Source: Alphaproteobacteria bacterium (lineage in GTDB: Bacteria > Pseudomonadota > Alphaproteobacteria > Micropepsales > Micropepsaceae). Taken from it: DNA of 64,000 nucleotides. The position numbers and the translations under genes were made by a program. Positions 16,264-25,866 of this stretch are shown here, piece after piece. The notes beneath the pieces were generated by a model. The model saw only the letters and a program-made list of their open reading frames with translations. It was not told the DNA's origin and searched no databases. How positions within the stretch are numbered: the first letter of the stretch is position 1; every line of letters begins with the position of its first letter. Where the stretch lies: the NCBI GenBank assembly GCA_017308475.1, contig JAFKEU010000004.1, positions 310,001 through 374,000 on the forward strand. Direction: 5' to 3'.

Positions 16264-18080
16264 CTGCTTGCCAGGCGCGGCGCGGTTGGCGGCAAGCTGG
16301 GCACGCCGTCGCGGTCGATGCAGGCGCGCGCGGCGTCATAGCCTTCGCGGATCGCCTGGTCGAAGCGTTTCCAGTCGCGCAGGCCGATGTCCGGCATGGG
16401 TGGCTCGATCAGATAGTCGCATTGTTCGCGCACGATGCGGCGCTGGGCTTCCGAGCCCACCGTGCCCGAGCGCATCAGGATCGAGACGATCGAGGGATTG
16501 CCGCGCATGCGCTGGCCCAGGAGCCACCACCAGGGCCGCTCGCCATAGCGCGGGTCCTGGGCCTGAAGGTCGATCTCGCCGGTGACATCGCAGGCGATGA
16601 TGGGTCCCGCACCCGGGCCGTGGCCGCGCATCACATCCACCGGCAGGTTGTTCATCACCCCGCCATCCACCAGCAGATGGCCGTGATGGGTGACCGGCGG
16701 CATGATCCCCGGCAGCGCCACGCTGGCGCGCAGTGCCCGCCACAACTGGCCGGCCCGGTGCTCATGGATGCGGCCGGTGGTGAGGTCGGACGAGACGCAG
16801 AAGAAGGGCAGCGGCATCTCTTCGATGCAGATCTCGCCGAAATGCTCGCGCAGCCGCGCGCTCACCTTTTTGCCGCGCACCAGCGCGATCAGCGGCAGGG
16901 TGAAGTCGGACAGCGGATTGTCGTCGACGAAGACCGCCCGCATGCGCGCCGTCAGTTCCTCCACATTCCATTCATGGGCAACGCCGGCGGCGATGATCGC
17001 GCCCATCGAGGTGCCGCCGAGCTGGTCGAAGGGGACGCCCGCCTCCTGCAGCGCCTTGATGATGCCGATATGGGAGAAGCCCCGCGCGCCACCCCCCGCC
17101 AGCACCAGGCCGACGGCGCAGCCGGCGATGAAGCGCGCCACGCGGGCGATGTCGCCCCCGCGCCCGGTGCGCAGGTGATGGTGACTCTGGAAGAGCCCCG
17201 CGCGCAGCGAGAAATGCTCGGGCAGTTCGGCGGCGCTGCCTTCCGGATGCAGCAGCAGCAGTTCGGGAAGGCCGCTGGCGCGCTCCTTGAAAGCGGGCAG
17301 GTCAAGCGGGCGCAGCGGCAGGGGCCGGTCGGCCCGCGCCAGAAGAAAAATGCGATCGGCCTGGCGCAGGCACTGGTGCGTCCATGCGCTGTCGGGCGCA
17401 TCGCCGCGATAGAAGACGACGTCATGGGCGGTTTCGAATGTGTTGAACCATTCCGCGGTCTGTTCGCCGGCCCGCGCATCCAGAACCGCCGCGCGCCGGC
17501 CCATCTGTGCCAGGCTGGACGCCAGGCGGTGGGCGATGGGCTCTTCGCCCAGTCCCTCCTGCAGCGGCACGATGGCGAAGGTGCGCGGCCGTGACTGTCT
17601 GTTTCTGCCCTGATGGGCCTCCTGCAGCCGCTTCACCAGCATCTGCATCAGGTTCATCATCACCCTTGGGTGACGGGCCGCCAGCGTTTCGAAAGACTCG
17701 GGGCTGATGCGCAACAGTTCGCTATCGCGCATCGCCACAAGCTGGGCGGTGTGCTCGCGGCGGCCCGAGATCAGCGACATCTCGCCCACCGTCTCGCCGG
17801 CGGGGACATGGGCAATCAGCTTGCGTGTGCCCATTTCGTCTTTGACGAAGACGCCCAGGCTGCCGGTCACCACCAGGAACAGGGCCGCATCATTCTCGCC
17901 GTCGCGCTCCAGAAGCGCGCCACCCGGAAGCCCGAACCAGTTGGCCTCGGCCAAAAGGTTGCGCAGCGCGGTTTCGCCGATCGTATCCAGCAGGGGAAAA
18001 CTGCGAAGCCGCTCGAGCAGCGCCTCGGGATAGACCGTCTGCTGGCCGGCGAGGAAGGAGGAGAGGAACGCCATCTGCAT
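16260..18080 (-). CDS. Cyclic-nucleotide-binding-domain patatin-like phospholipase
   Basis: The 606-residue protein joins an N-terminal cNMP-binding domain (about residues 20-145, with ETVGEMSLISGRREHTAQ) to a C-terminal patatin hydrolase. The patatin part shows the oxyanion loop GGGARGFSHIG, the nucleophile motif GTSMG and the DGG catalytic aspartate motif (VDGGVMNNLP). This is the bacterial neuropathy-target-esterase-like architecture, expected to cleave lysophospholipids, possibly under nucleotide control. The start at 18080 lies 26 bases after the SDR stop; an in-frame ATG at 18128 would overlap the SDR by 23 bases. Possibly one transcript with the upstream SDR. Confidence 0.82.
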   Translation of the reverse strand: MQMAFLSSFLAGQQTVYPEALLERLRSFPLLDTIGETALRNLLAEANWFGLPGGALLERDGENDAALFLVVTGSLGVFVKDEMGTRKLIAHVPAGETVGEMSLISGRREHTAQLVAMRDSELLRISPESFETLAARHPRVMMNLMQMLVKRLQEAHQGRNRQSRPRTFAIVPLQEGLGEEPIAHRLASSLAQMGRRAAVLDARAGEQTAEWFNTFETAHDVVFYRGDAPDSAWTHQCLRQADRIFLLARADRPLPLRPLDLPAFKERASGLPELLLLHPEGSAAELPEHFSLRAGLFQSHHHLRTGRGGDIARVARFIAGCAVGLVLAGGGARGFSHIGIIKALQEAGVPFDQLGGTSMGAIIAAGVAHEWNVEELTARMRAVFVDDNPLSDFTLPLIALVRGKKVSARLREHFGEICIEEMPLPFFCVSSDLTTGRIHEHRAGQLWRALRASVALPGIMPPVTHHGHLLVDGGVMNNLPVDVMRGHGPGAGPIIACDVTGEIDLQAQDPRYGERPWWWLLGQRMRGNPSIVSILMRSGTVGSEAQRRIVREQCDYLIEPPMPDIGLRDWKRFDQAIREGYDAARACIDRDGVPSLPPTAPRLASS

Positions 18081-18105
18081 TCTTTCTACCCCATGCGGGA
18101 AAGCA

Positions 18106-18885
18106 TCACCAAGCAGTCCAGCCGCCATCGGCCATCAGGGCAGAACCCGTGATGAAGCCGGCGGCGGGGGAACTCAGAAACAGCAGCGGCCCGCCGATCT
18201 CTTCGGCGCGGCCCAGTCTGCCCAGCATGGTGCGCTGGGCCAGCCGTTCGGCGAAACCGGGCGGCGCGGCGGCCGGAAAGGGCCCGGGCACGAGTGCGTT
18301 GACACGAATCTTCTGGCGGCCCAGCTCGGCGGCCAGGTGCCGCGTAAGCTGGATCAGCCCGGCCTTGGCGGGCCCATAATGAAAAGGGCTCTGGCCCGCC
18401 GGATCGTCATAGAGGCGCGCATCGGGCGAAACCTGGGCATACATCGAAGCGATGTTGACGACACTGGCTTCACCGGATGCGGCCACGCCCGCCTTCAGCG
18501 CGGGCAGCGCCGCGCGCACCGTCTCGAATGTCGCGGTCACGCAGCTCGCATAGGTGCGCGCGAAATCGTCGGGCTGGAGGGTGGCGAAGGATTTGACCTG
18601 CATCGCCACCGCGTTGTTGACCAGGATGTCCAGACGCGGCAGGGCGCCGAAAAAGTTGCGGATCTGGTCGACGTCATGGGCGTCGAAGGCGGCCTGGGAA
18701 ACCGCATGCCCTTCCGCTGCCAGTGCAGCCGCGAAACCGGCAAGCGCCCTCGCGTCCCGGCCATTGACGATGACATGGGCGCCGGCCGCGCATAGCGCGC
18801 GCGTCATGGCTGCGCCCAGATGGCCCCGGCTGCCCGAAATGAAGGCAACCCGCCCATCCAGGCGAAAAGGTTGCATCGGTTTCAT
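18106..18885 (-). CDS. Short-chain dehydrogenase/reductase
   Basis: This 259-residue SDR has SGSRGHLG at residues 17-24 as cofactor loop, NNAV as the second motif and YGPAK as the active-site Tyr/Lys, with NIASMYAQ carrying the Ser. The C-terminus ends in the usual ITGSALMADGGWTAW. Proteins of this kind act on ketones or sugars with NAD(P); the substrate is unknown. The cofactor loop GSRGHLG is a slightly unusual form of GxxxGxG, so NADP preference should not be assumed. Downstream on the same strand is the cNMP-patatin gene. Confidence 0.82.
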   Translation of the reverse strand: MKPMQPFRLDGRVAFISGSRGHLGAAMTRALCAAGAHVIVNGRDARALAGFAAALAAEGHAVSQAAFDAHDVDQIRNFFGALPRLDILVNNAVAMQVKSFATLQPDDFARTYASCVTATFETVRAALPALKAGVAASGEASVVNIASMYAQVSPDARLYDDPAGQSPFHYGPAKAGLIQLTRHLAAELGRQKIRVNALVPGPFPAAAPPGFAERLAQRTMLGRLGRAEEIGGPLLFLSSPAAGFITGSALMADGGWTAW

Positions 18886-19108
18886 TTTCGCCTCGCCCGA
18901 AATTGCAACCTGACAGCGCAGGGTAAATAAGCTATTTACGCTGCCGCCAAAGAGGAAATTACGCTGCGCTGCAACATGTTGCGCGGGAGCATGCCTTATT
19001 GGAAACAGCGCTTCGCCTTAGTAATGTTGCAAACAGGTTCAGACTCGACCCTAGCAGGGGCCAAACCGTGCCGCGCACGGCGGCCGAAATCACAAAAGGA
19101 CGAATTTC
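18886..19108. promoter_or_regulatory. Divergent regulatory region with stacked repeats
   Basis: The region holds a perfect inverted repeat GTAAATA-AGC-TATTTAC (18923-18939). It also has two direct copies of TTACGCTGC (18936-18944 and 18959-18967, 23 bases apart) and a perfect 12-bp palindrome GCAACATGTTGC (18971-18982). It lies between the SDR and the secreted TPR gene, whose ATG follows AAAGGA. These look like protein-binding sites, but I cannot name a regulator. Confidence 0.5.
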
Positions 19109-20350
19109 ATGAAACGCACCCTTCTCCGCACCGGGCTGGCAGCGAGCCTGATGCTTGGCGCCGCGGCCCTGGCTTCCTCCGCCGCCCATGCCGCCACCAA
19201 GCAGCCGCCGATGACGCCGTCCGTCAACAAGGCGCTGAGCGAAGCCCAGAAGGATTTCGGCAAGCAGGACTATCAGAGCGCCCTGGCCGCCATCCAGAAG
19301 GCGCAGGCGGTGTCTGACCCGACCCCCTATGACAAGTTGATGACCAACCGCTTCCTGATGCAGATCCAGATCGCGCTGAAGGACCTGAACGCCGCCGACG
19401 TGGCCGCCGAGGCCGCCGCCGACATGGATCCGGCCGACATTCCCGACGACCAGAAGGAGGCGGTCTACAAGCCCGCGCTGCAGCTGGCACTGAACAGCAA
19501 ACATTATGACAAGGCCCTGAAATATGCGAAGGCGCTCGAGGCGCTGCCCACGCCACTGGACGCGAGTTTCCAGTCGCTGGTCATGCAGGCGCATTATTTC
19601 GGCGGCGACACCGAAGGCGCCAAGGCGCTGGCGCAGAAGCACATCGATGCCGCCAAGGCTGCCGGCCAGAAACCGGCGCGCAATGATTACGACGTGATCA
19701 TGAGCGCCCAGGTCAAGGCCAAGGACGAAGCCGGCGCGGAACAGACGCTGGAACAGCTGGTCGCCGACTACAACGATCCCGACGACTGGAAGCAGATCAT
19801 CAGCGTGTCCTATGGCCAAAAGGGCATCCGCGACATCGACGCGCTCTATCTGGGTCGACTGATGTTCCTGATCGAGTCCAATCCTCCGGCCAATGACGCC
19901 TCGATAGTGGGCGGCGTCGCCAGCAAGTTGGGCTTCTATGGCGACGCCATGAAGGCCGAACAGGCCGGCGGCACCGGCTTCCCCTCGCCCGACGCCAACG
20001 CCCAGAAGGACAAGGCCTCGATCCAGCAGCAGATCACCGCGGGCGCCAAGCAGAACGGCGTCTACAACATCAAGCTGGCCGAAGCACTCTATGGCTATGG
20101 CATGTATCCGCAGGCCGAGGCCGCCGCGAACCTGGCCCAAAGCAAGGGCGGCGTCACCGATCCGACGGAAATCCCGATGGTGCTGGGCATGACCCTGGCG
20201 GCCCAGGGCAAGAACCAGGAGGCACTGGACCAGTTCGCCAAGGTGCAGGGCGGCGGGCCGGCCACGCCGCGCATCGTCCGCCTGTGGACCTACTACGTCA
20301 AATCCAAGATGGGCCCGGCCACGACCGCCGCCGCGGCGCCCGCGCAGTAA
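19109..20350 (+). CDS. Secreted helical repeat (TPR-like) protein
   Basis: The 413-residue protein begins with a signal peptide (MKRTLLRTGLAASLMLGAAALASSAAHA) and is otherwise made of helix pairs, for example ALSEAQKDFGKQDYQSALAAIQKAQAV and EAVYKPALQLALNSKHYDKALKYAKAL, with TPR-like spacing. A glycine in turn and small residues in helices fit degenerate TPR units. It is probably periplasmic, serving as a scaffold. It has no enzymatic motif that I recognise. It has AAAGGA before the ATG and a likely terminator hairpin downstream, so it may be monocistronic. Confidence 0.7.
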   Translation: MKRTLLRTGLAASLMLGAAALASSAAHAATKQPPMTPSVNKALSEAQKDFGKQDYQSALAAIQKAQAVSDPTPYDKLMTNRFLMQIQIALKDLNAADVAAEAAADMDPADIPDDQKEAVYKPALQLALNSKHYDKALKYAKALEALPTPLDASFQSLVMQAHYFGGDTEGAKALAQKHIDAAKAAGQKPARNDYDVIMSAQVKAKDEAGAEQTLEQLVADYNDPDDWKQIISVSYGQKGIRDIDALYLGRLMFLIESNPPANDASIVGGVASKLGFYGDAMKAEQAGGTGFPSPDANAQKDKASIQQQITAGAKQNGVYNIKLAEALYGYGMYPQAEAAANLAQSKGGVTDPTEIPMVLGMTLAAQGKNQEALDQFAKVQGGGPATPRIVRLWTYYVKSKMGPATTAAAAPAQ

Positions 20351-20360
20351 TCGCAACTCC

Positions 20361-20396
20361 AGACGCCGGTGCGCGCGAAGGCGCGTTCCGGCGTCT
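20361..20396 (+). terminator. Intrinsic terminator-like hairpin after the secreted TPR gene
   Basis: A 9-bp perfect stem AGACGCCGG (20361-20369) pairs with CCGGCGTCT (20388-20396), and the loop itself can pair GCGCGC with GCGCG. The hairpin starts 11 bases after the stop codon. The base run after it is GCTTGCGGG, so the U-tract is poor; Rho-independent ending is likely but not certain. Confidence 0.55.
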
Positions 20397-20440
20397 GCTT
20401 GCGGGCTGAACAGCCCACCTTCTCTTGCCGGAAGGCCGCC

Positions 20441-20998
20441 ATGAACCTGGTTGTCGGCTTCGCGCCGTTCATTCTGTTCGCGCTGCTTTCCCGCCTGTCG
20501 GCCGACCTGGCATTGTGGATCGCCTTTGCCGCGGCCTTCGTCGTCACCATCCGCGATTTCGTCGAAAGCCCGTCGCTGCGGCTTCTGGACATCAGCAGCC
20601 TGGGCCTGTTCTGCCTGCTTTCGCTGGTGCGCGGCTTTTTGGCGCCGTCGCTGTCGCTGGCAGTGGTACGCTTCATCATCGAGGCGGGCCTGTTCCTGCT
20701 GCTGGCCGGGTCGCTGGTCATCCGCCGGCCCTTCTCCATCGATTATGCGCGGTTGGATCCGCGCGAGGCGGGCTGGGAACCGGCCCTGTTCCTTGCGGTC
20801 AACTACAGCGTCTCGGCGGTATGGGTGGCTGCCTTCGCCGCCATGGCCATCGCCGACGGCGCCATCACGTTCGATCCGGCCCTGCAACTTTACGGCAGCA
20901 TCGCCGTCAGCGTGCTCGCACTGGCGGGCGCCATCACCTTCACCCTGGTCTATCCCACCCGGGTCGCCAGAAGGGGCGCTTTGCCGGGGCGCTCCTGA
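20441..20998 (+). CDS. Multi-pass inner-membrane protein of unknown function
   Basis: The 185-residue product has about six hydrophobic stretches (FAPFILFALLSRL, LWIAFAAAFVVTI, GLFCLLSLVRGF, ALFLAVNYSVSAVWVAAFAAMAIA and others). Internal charged patches (RRPFSIDYARLDPREAGWE) suggest loops. No transport motif is evident and I recognise no family. The start follows GGAAGG by 5 bases. It is followed by the thiolase with a 43-base gap and could share its transcript. Confidence 0.6.
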   Translation: MNLVVGFAPFILFALLSRLSADLALWIAFAAAFVVTIRDFVESPSLRLLDISSLGLFCLLSLVRGFLAPSLSLAVVRFIIEAGLFLLLAGSLVIRRPFSIDYARLDPREAGWEPALFLAVNYSVSAVWVAAFAAMAIADGAITFDPALQLYGSIAVSVLALAGAITFTLVYPTRVARRGALPGRS

Positions 20999-21041
20999 AC
21001 GGCTACCTTGCCGCTTCGCGCACCAAAGCCCTGGAGATCCC

Positions 21042-22250
21042 ATGCGACAGGCCGTGATCGTTTCCACAGCACGCACCGGCCTTGCCAAGTCCGTGCGGGG
21101 CGGCTTCAACGAAACCCATGGCGCGGTGATGGCCGGCCACGCCGTGAGGCACGCCATCGAACGCGCCGCCATCGCACCGGGCGAAGTCGAAGACGTCTAT
21201 ATGGGCTGCGGCTTTCCTGAGGGCGCCACCGGCAACAATATCGCCCGCGAGGCGGCGATCTGGGCGGGCTGCCCGGTCAGCACCAGCGGCGTGACCGTCA
21301 ACCGCTACTGCTCCAGCGGGCTCAATGCCATCGCCATGGCGGCGCAGCAGATCATGACCGACGGCACCGACATCGCGGTGGGCGCCGGGGTGGAGTCGAT
21401 TTCGCTGGTCCAGATGGGCGGCATGAACCTCAAGCACTTCACCGAGGAGCATCTGCTTCAGGTCAAGCCGGCCCTGTGGATGACCATGATCGAGACCGCC
21501 GAGATCGTGGCCGAACGCTATGGCATCAGCCGTGAGCGCCAGGACGAATATGCGCTGAGGAGCCAGCAGCGCACTGCCGCCGCGCAGGCCGCCGGCCGCT
21601 ACGACGCCGAGATCGTGCCGCTGGCGACCAGGATGAAGAAGCGCGACAAGGCCACAGGCACCGAAAGCATGGTGGATGTGACCGTGGCCCGCGACGAGTG
21701 CAACCGGCCCGACACGACGCTGGAGGGACTTGCGGCGCTGAAGCCCGTGCATGCCGGCGGCCAGCAGGTCGCGGTGGGCAAGTATGTCACCGCGGGCAAT
21801 GCCTCGCAGTTCGCCGACGGCGCCTCGGCCTGCGTGCTGATGAGCGAGGAGTTGGCCGCCAGGAAGGGCCTCAAGCCGCTGGGCATCTTTCGCGGATTTG
21901 CCGTGGCGGGCGTCGACCCCGAGGAGATGGGTATCGGCCCGGTACTGGCGGTGCCGCGCCTTCTTGAGCGTCATGGCCTGACGGTAGGCGACATCGACCT
22001 TTGGGAATTGAACGAAGCCTTCGCAAGCCAGACCGTCTATTGCATGGACAGGCTGGGGCTCGACCCGGAAAAGACCAATGTGAACGGGGGCGCCATTTCC
22101 ATCGGCCACCCCTATGGCATGACCGGCGCGCGCCTGACCGGACATATCCTGCTGGAAGGCCGGCGGCGCGGCGCCAGGCTGGGCGTTGTCACCATGTGTA
22201 TCGGCGGCGGCATGGGCGCGGCCGGCCTGTTCGAGATACTGCCCGCCTGA
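21042..22250 (+). CDS. Thiolase (acetyl-CoA C-acyltransferase)
   Basis: The 402-residue enzyme has all thiolase landmarks: the nucleophilic Cys in [12 protein letters not shown] (Cys90), ELNEAFASQ, the [10 protein letters not shown] catalytic histidine motif and the C-terminal [12 protein letters not shown] cysteine motif. It can cleave 3-ketoacyl-CoA in beta-oxidation or condense two acyl-CoAs. The [15 protein letters not shown] and [13 protein letters not shown] surroundings fit the degradative branch. The start follows CTGGAG by 5 bases. Its stop TGA overlaps the next start as TGATG, so the lipoprotein gene is translationally coupled, although the two proteins share no evident task. Confidence 0.9.
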   Translation: MRQAVIVSTARTGLAKSVRGGFNETHGAVMAGHAVRHAIERAAIAPGEVEDVYMGCGFPEGATGNNIAREAAIWAGCPVSTSGVTVNRYCSSGLNAIAMAAQQIMTDGTDIAVGAGVESISLVQMGGMNLKHFTEEHLLQVKPALWMTMIETAEIVAERYGISRERQDEYALRSQQRTAAAQAAGRYDAEIVPLATRMKKRDKATGTESMVDVTVARDECNRPDTTLEGLAALKPVHAGGQQVAVGKYVTAGNASQFADGASACVLMSEELAARKGLKPLGIFRGFAVAGVDPEEMGIGPVLAVPRLLERHGLTVGDIDLWELNEAFASQTVYCMDRLGLDPEKTNVNGGAISIGHPYGMTGARLTGHILLEGRRRGARLGVVTMCIGGGMGAAGLFEILPA

Positions 22251-22951
22251 TGATGATGTCTTCGTTCAAGCATTGCCTGCCGTTGATCCTTGCCCTGGTG
22301 ACGCTCTGCGCCTGCCAGACAACGCCACAAGCCCCACCGCCGCCGCCCGACCCGGCCACCCAGATGCCCGCATTGGAAAACCGCATCATGGCCCTGGTGG
22401 AGACCGAGCGGATGAAAATCGATCCCGGGGCAAAGGCGCTGACGCCCGATGCGGAGCTGACCCGGGTCGCCCGCGCCCGCGCGCGCGACATGGCGGCCAA
22501 GCACTATCTGGCCCATGCGGCGCCCAATGGCGACACGTCAGCCAGCCTGCTGATGGCACAGGACGCGAAATTCCAGGGCCTCCTGGGCGAAAATCTTGCG
22601 GCGCAGCATTACACAAGGCAGAGCGGCATCTCTGTCGAGGACTTCGCCCGGCGCTTCCTGGAAACCTGGATGAATTCGCCGCCGCACAAGGAAAATCTTG
22701 CCTTCGCCGATTACGACCGCACCGGCGTCGGTGCGGCAGTCAACGGCGATACGGTCTATGTCGCCCTGCTCCTGGCCACCGACCTGGGCCTTCCGCCGCA
22801 CCAGGACAGTGATGGCGCGGCCACCATTACCCGCTTCGAAAATCCCAAAGCCGCCAGCGCGGTCCCCGCCAGGCCGGCCCCCCCGCCCATCCGGCTGCGC
22901 GGGGCCTTGGGGGTCGCCGGCGGCGCCAATCGTGCCCAATCGGCACAGTAG
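22250..22951 (+). CDS. CAP/SCP-domain (YkwD-like) lipoprotein
   Basis: The 233-residue protein starts with three consecutive in-frame ATG codons and an N-terminal hydrophobic segment ending LVTLCAC; the Cys is a plausible but non-ideal lipobox. After a proline linker comes the CAP (SCP/YkwD) fold with HYLAHAAPNGDT, the YTRQ segment, LETWMNSPPHKENL and a typical GVGAAVNG block. CAP proteins are secreted; in bacteria they are of uncertain biochemical role. It follows the thiolase by stop-start overlap. The lipid anchor is inferred from the motif. Confidence 0.75.
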   Translation: MMMSSFKHCLPLILALVTLCACQTTPQAPPPPPDPATQMPALENRIMALVETERMKIDPGAKALTPDAELTRVARARARDMAAKHYLAHAAPNGDTSASLLMAQDAKFQGLLGENLAAQHYTRQSGISVEDFARRFLETWMNSPPHKENLAFADYDRTGVGAAVNGDTVYVALLLATDLGLPPHQDSDGAATITRFENPKAASAVPARPAPPPIRLRGALGVAGGANRAQSAQ

Positions 22952-22961
22952 GGGCGCCGCG

Positions 22962-22976
22962 CTAACCACGCATTAA
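22962..22976. promoter_or_regulatory. CtrA-like box (CTAA-N7-TTAA) upstream of podJ-like gene
   Basis: CTAA at 22962-22965 and TTAA at 22973-22976 are separated by seven bases, a 7-of-8 match to the alphaproteobacterial CtrA site TTAA-N7-TTAA. It lies 136 bases before the podJ-like ATG. A CcrM-type site GAGTC at 23104-23108 sits directly before the start codon. Single near matches are common, so confidence is low. Confidence 0.35.
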
Positions 22977-23111
22977 GGCTATTGCTGCAAGTATCTGTGC
23001 ATGAGTAAGCACGGTACCGCGCTACGTGCCTGTGGATTGGACATCGTTCCTTTACACAATATGTTGCCCCCGGTACCTTCTCTAGTGGGTGGCTTGTGCC
23101 AGTGAGTCGGG

Positions 23112-25742
23112 ATGCGCGCGGAAATACCCTGGAATGTGGCGGGCATACCTTCCGAAGCGCGCGAAGCTGCACGCGCGGCTGCCCGGCGCGAGGGACTTTC
23201 CGTCGGCGAGTGGCTGACAAGGCGCATTCTGCGCAGCTTTTCGGGAATGGAGGAAGACGCCATGCCCATTGAGCGGCCTCATCTGGACGCCTGGGGCCTG
23301 CCCCAGTCCAATGCCAGCCGGCGAGACAGCGAAGACATGCTGGCCCGGGTGGGACGCAGCGAGACCGAATCGTCCGAAGCCTTCCGCCGCATCGAAGACC
23401 AACTCCGGGGCATGGCCCGGCGCCTGGACTCCTCCGAGCGCAGCCATTCCGAATCCAATCGCGTGCTGTCGCGCACCGCCCAGGAAATCAACATCGCCTC
23501 CCGCGAGCAGGCCCAGGCCTTCGACCAGTTGGCCCTGAACGTGGTGGCGTTGTCCGAGCGGCTGGAGCGCGTCGAGCGCAGCGCCGCCAATGACGGCATG
23601 CGCGAAGCGGTGAAGGCGCTGCACCAGGGCCTGTCGCGTCTGGCCGACCAGGTCAGCCAGACCGCCAGCCAGTCGGCATCCCAGGCGGGCAACCTGGCCA
23701 CCGGCCTGGAACAGCTTGCCGAGCGACTTGGCGCCGCCCGCGTCGATGCGGAGCACGCAGACGCGCAGCTGGCCCAGCGCATCATGACGATCGAGAATGC
23801 GGCACACAAAAACGTGGCCAATCTGGACGACCGGCTGACCGGCCTGGAAAGCAGTGCCCAGCGCGGTCTGGAGACCCTGGAAAAACGCATGGCCGCGATG
23901 CAGGGCAGCGCGGAAGCGGGCCAGGCCGCGATGGAACAGCGCCTTGAACAGCGCCTGGTCAATGTCGAAAAGACCGTCCAGGTACACACCAACGCAATCG
24001 ACCATGCGCTGGAAAAGGTCGAAGCCGCCGCCAATGCGCGCGCCGCCGACCAGGTCGAGGCCCAGCGCCGCGCCGCGTCCGTCGAAGAAAACCTGCAGGG
24101 CCTGCGCGAAGCCATCATGCGTCTGGAGACCCGCGGTCCCGACGCCGCGATCGAGCACCGCCTGCAGAATGTGGAGTATAACCTTGGCGGCCTGATCGAG
24201 CGGCTGGAACATGAGAGTTCCACCGCGCCTCTACAGCACTCGCTTGACGCGCTGGCCAGCCGCATCGAAACGCTGGAAAAGGACCATACCGAGCTTCTGG
24301 CCGAAATGCGTACCGGGGGGGCGTCCCACGCGGCTCCGGCCTTCGCACCGCCGGATTTCCCACAATCGGTCTTCCCGCAGGGCCACGACGCCTTCCACCC
24401 GGCGGACGAGCCCCCGCCGACCGTCGCCTTCGAGGCGCCGCCCTTCCCCGAACCGCAGCCCGATCTGGGCTATGGCGCCCAGGCCAGCTTCCCGCCCGAT
24501 CCTTTTGCCGACGGCGGCGCCGAGCAATTTCTCTATGGCAGCGATCCGTCCGAAATTGCCGCGCCCGGTATGTCGCATGAGCCGCCGCCCGCCATCGAAG
24601 GATTCGAGCCCCAAACCGACTTTGCCGAACCCTTCGCGCCCGAAGCGGAGCCGGAGAATTTCCTGGCCCAGGCCCGTCGCACAGCCCGCGCAGCCGCCGA
24701 GAAAGCCGAAATCGAGCGCCAGAGCCGTGGATTTCACTGGGGCAGGATCGGCGCCGAGGCCGGCGCCGAGGGCCGTCCGCGCTATCTGATTCCCGCCGTC
24801 ATCGCCCTGATCATGGTGCTGGCCGTCGCGGCCGGACTGGTGCTGAGCCAGCGCATGCGCGCGGCGCCGGGCGCCAGCAATTCCGCGCCCCCCGCCGCCA
24901 TGGGCCAAAACCCGTCCACGCCCCGGACGCCGGCGGGCAAACAGACCCAGCTCGTAGTGGTCCCCCCGGCCACGCCCGGGGCCGCAGTCTCGTCGGGCGA
25001 CCATACAGCCCAAACCGAGGGCGCCGCGCCCGGTGTCGCCCAGCCGCCCAAGCAGCGCGAGGTGCACCAGGCGCCAACCGGCGCGGCGCCCAAAGGCGCC
25101 GCCACCCCTGCGCGCATGGCGTCGATCGACCGTGCGACCCAACTGGCCAGCGCCAACAATCCGATTGCCCAGACCATCCTGGGCCTGCGCTATCTGGACG
25201 GCACCGGCGGCACGGCGGTGAACCTGCCCGGCGCAGTGAAGTATCTGACTGCTGCGGCGAACCTGGGCCAGGCCGTGGCGCAGTACCGCCTGGGCACGCT
25301 GTATGAGCGCGGCCAGGGCGTGCCCGCCGACGCTGCCAAGGCGGCGCACTGGTACCAGTTGGCTGCCAACCAGGGGAACCGCAAGGCGATGCACAATCTG
25401 GCGGTCGCCTATGCCTCCGGCTCGATGGGCAAGAAGAACATGGCCGAGGCGGCGCGCTGGTTCGCCAAGGCCGCCGCGCTGGGCCTTTCAGATTCCCAAT
25501 TCAATCTCGCCGTCCTCTATGAACGGGGCGACGGCGTGCCGCAGAGCCTGCTGGATGCCTATAAATGGTATTCGATCGCAGCCGCGTCGGGCGATGCCGA
25601 ATCCAAGGCGCGGGTGGGCGTGCTGCAGTCGCAGCTGAGCGACTCGGACCGCGCCACTGCCGACCGGGCGGCAGCCGGCTTTCATGCCGCGCCGCTGAAC
25701 CGCAGCGCCAACGTGCCGCCCGAGCTGTCCGACCTGGGCTGA
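23112..25742 (+). CDS. PodJ-like polar localisation factor (coiled coil, TM helix, Sel1 repeats)
   Basis: The 876-residue protein begins with the PodJL-type start PWNVAGIPSEAREAARAAAR and SVGEWL. A long coiled coil (about residues 60-400) and an acidic, Pro-rich linker follow. One transmembrane helix is near residues 558-578 (YLIPAVIALIMVLAVAAGLVL), and at least four Sel1-like TPR repeats follow (about 680-840, e.g. AVAQYRLGTLYERGQGV). PodJ organises the cell pole in Caulobacter-type cells. The cytoplasmic coiled coil and periplasmic Sel1 region fit. The peptidoglycan-binding end seen in Caulobacter is not visible. RBS is weak. Confidence 0.78.
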   Translation: MRAEIPWNVAGIPSEAREAARAAARREGLSVGEWLTRRILRSFSGMEEDAMPIERPHLDAWGLPQSNASRRDSEDMLARVGRSETESSEAFRRIEDQLRGMARRLDSSERSHSESNRVLSRTAQEINIASREQAQAFDQLALNVVALSERLERVERSAANDGMREAVKALHQGLSRLADQVSQTASQSASQAGNLATGLEQLAERLGAARVDAEHADAQLAQRIMTIENAAHKNVANLDDRLTGLESSAQRGLETLEKRMAAMQGSAEAGQAAMEQRLEQRLVNVEKTVQVHTNAIDHALEKVEAAANARAADQVEAQRRAASVEENLQGLREAIMRLETRGPDAAIEHRLQNVEYNLGGLIERLEHESSTAPLQHSLDALASRIETLEKDHTELLAEMRTGGASHAAPAFAPPDFPQSVFPQGHDAFHPADEPPPTVAFEAPPFPEPQPDLGYGAQASFPPDPFADGGAEQFLYGSDPSEIAAPGMSHEPPPAIEGFEPQTDFAEPFAPEAEPENFLAQARRTARAAAEKAEIERQSRGFHWGRIGAEAGAEGRPRYLIPAVIALIMVLAVAAGLVLSQRMRAAPGASNSAPPAAMGQNPSTPRTPAGKQTQLVVVPPATPGAAVSSGDHTAQTEGAAPGVAQPPKQREVHQAPTGAAPKGAATPARMASIDRATQLASANNPIAQTILGLRYLDGTGGTAVNLPGAVKYLTAAANLGQAVAQYRLGTLYERGQGVPADAAKAAHWYQLAANQGNRKAMHNLAVAYASGSMGKKNMAEAARWFAKAAALGLSDSQFNLAVLYERGDGVPQSLLDAYKWYSIAAASGDAESKARVGVLQSQLSDSDRATADRAAAGFHAAPLNRSANVPPELSDLG

Positions 25743-25866
25743 TCCATCACGTTTTCAAAGCGTTTGTGACGGCTTGGGCGGGTTGACCGCCGCAGGTGGC
25801 GCGCGCAAATTGGCATTGCCTTGAACGCGCCGGTGCGCCCAGCAGAGTTGTTCCACCCGAGTCACC

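Noticed and set aside
18959..21172. A 737-codon open frame on the minus strand
   Set aside because: It lies opposite the secreted TPR gene and the membrane protein; the protein is His/Gly/Arg-rich low complexity, typical of antisense frames in GC-rich DNA.
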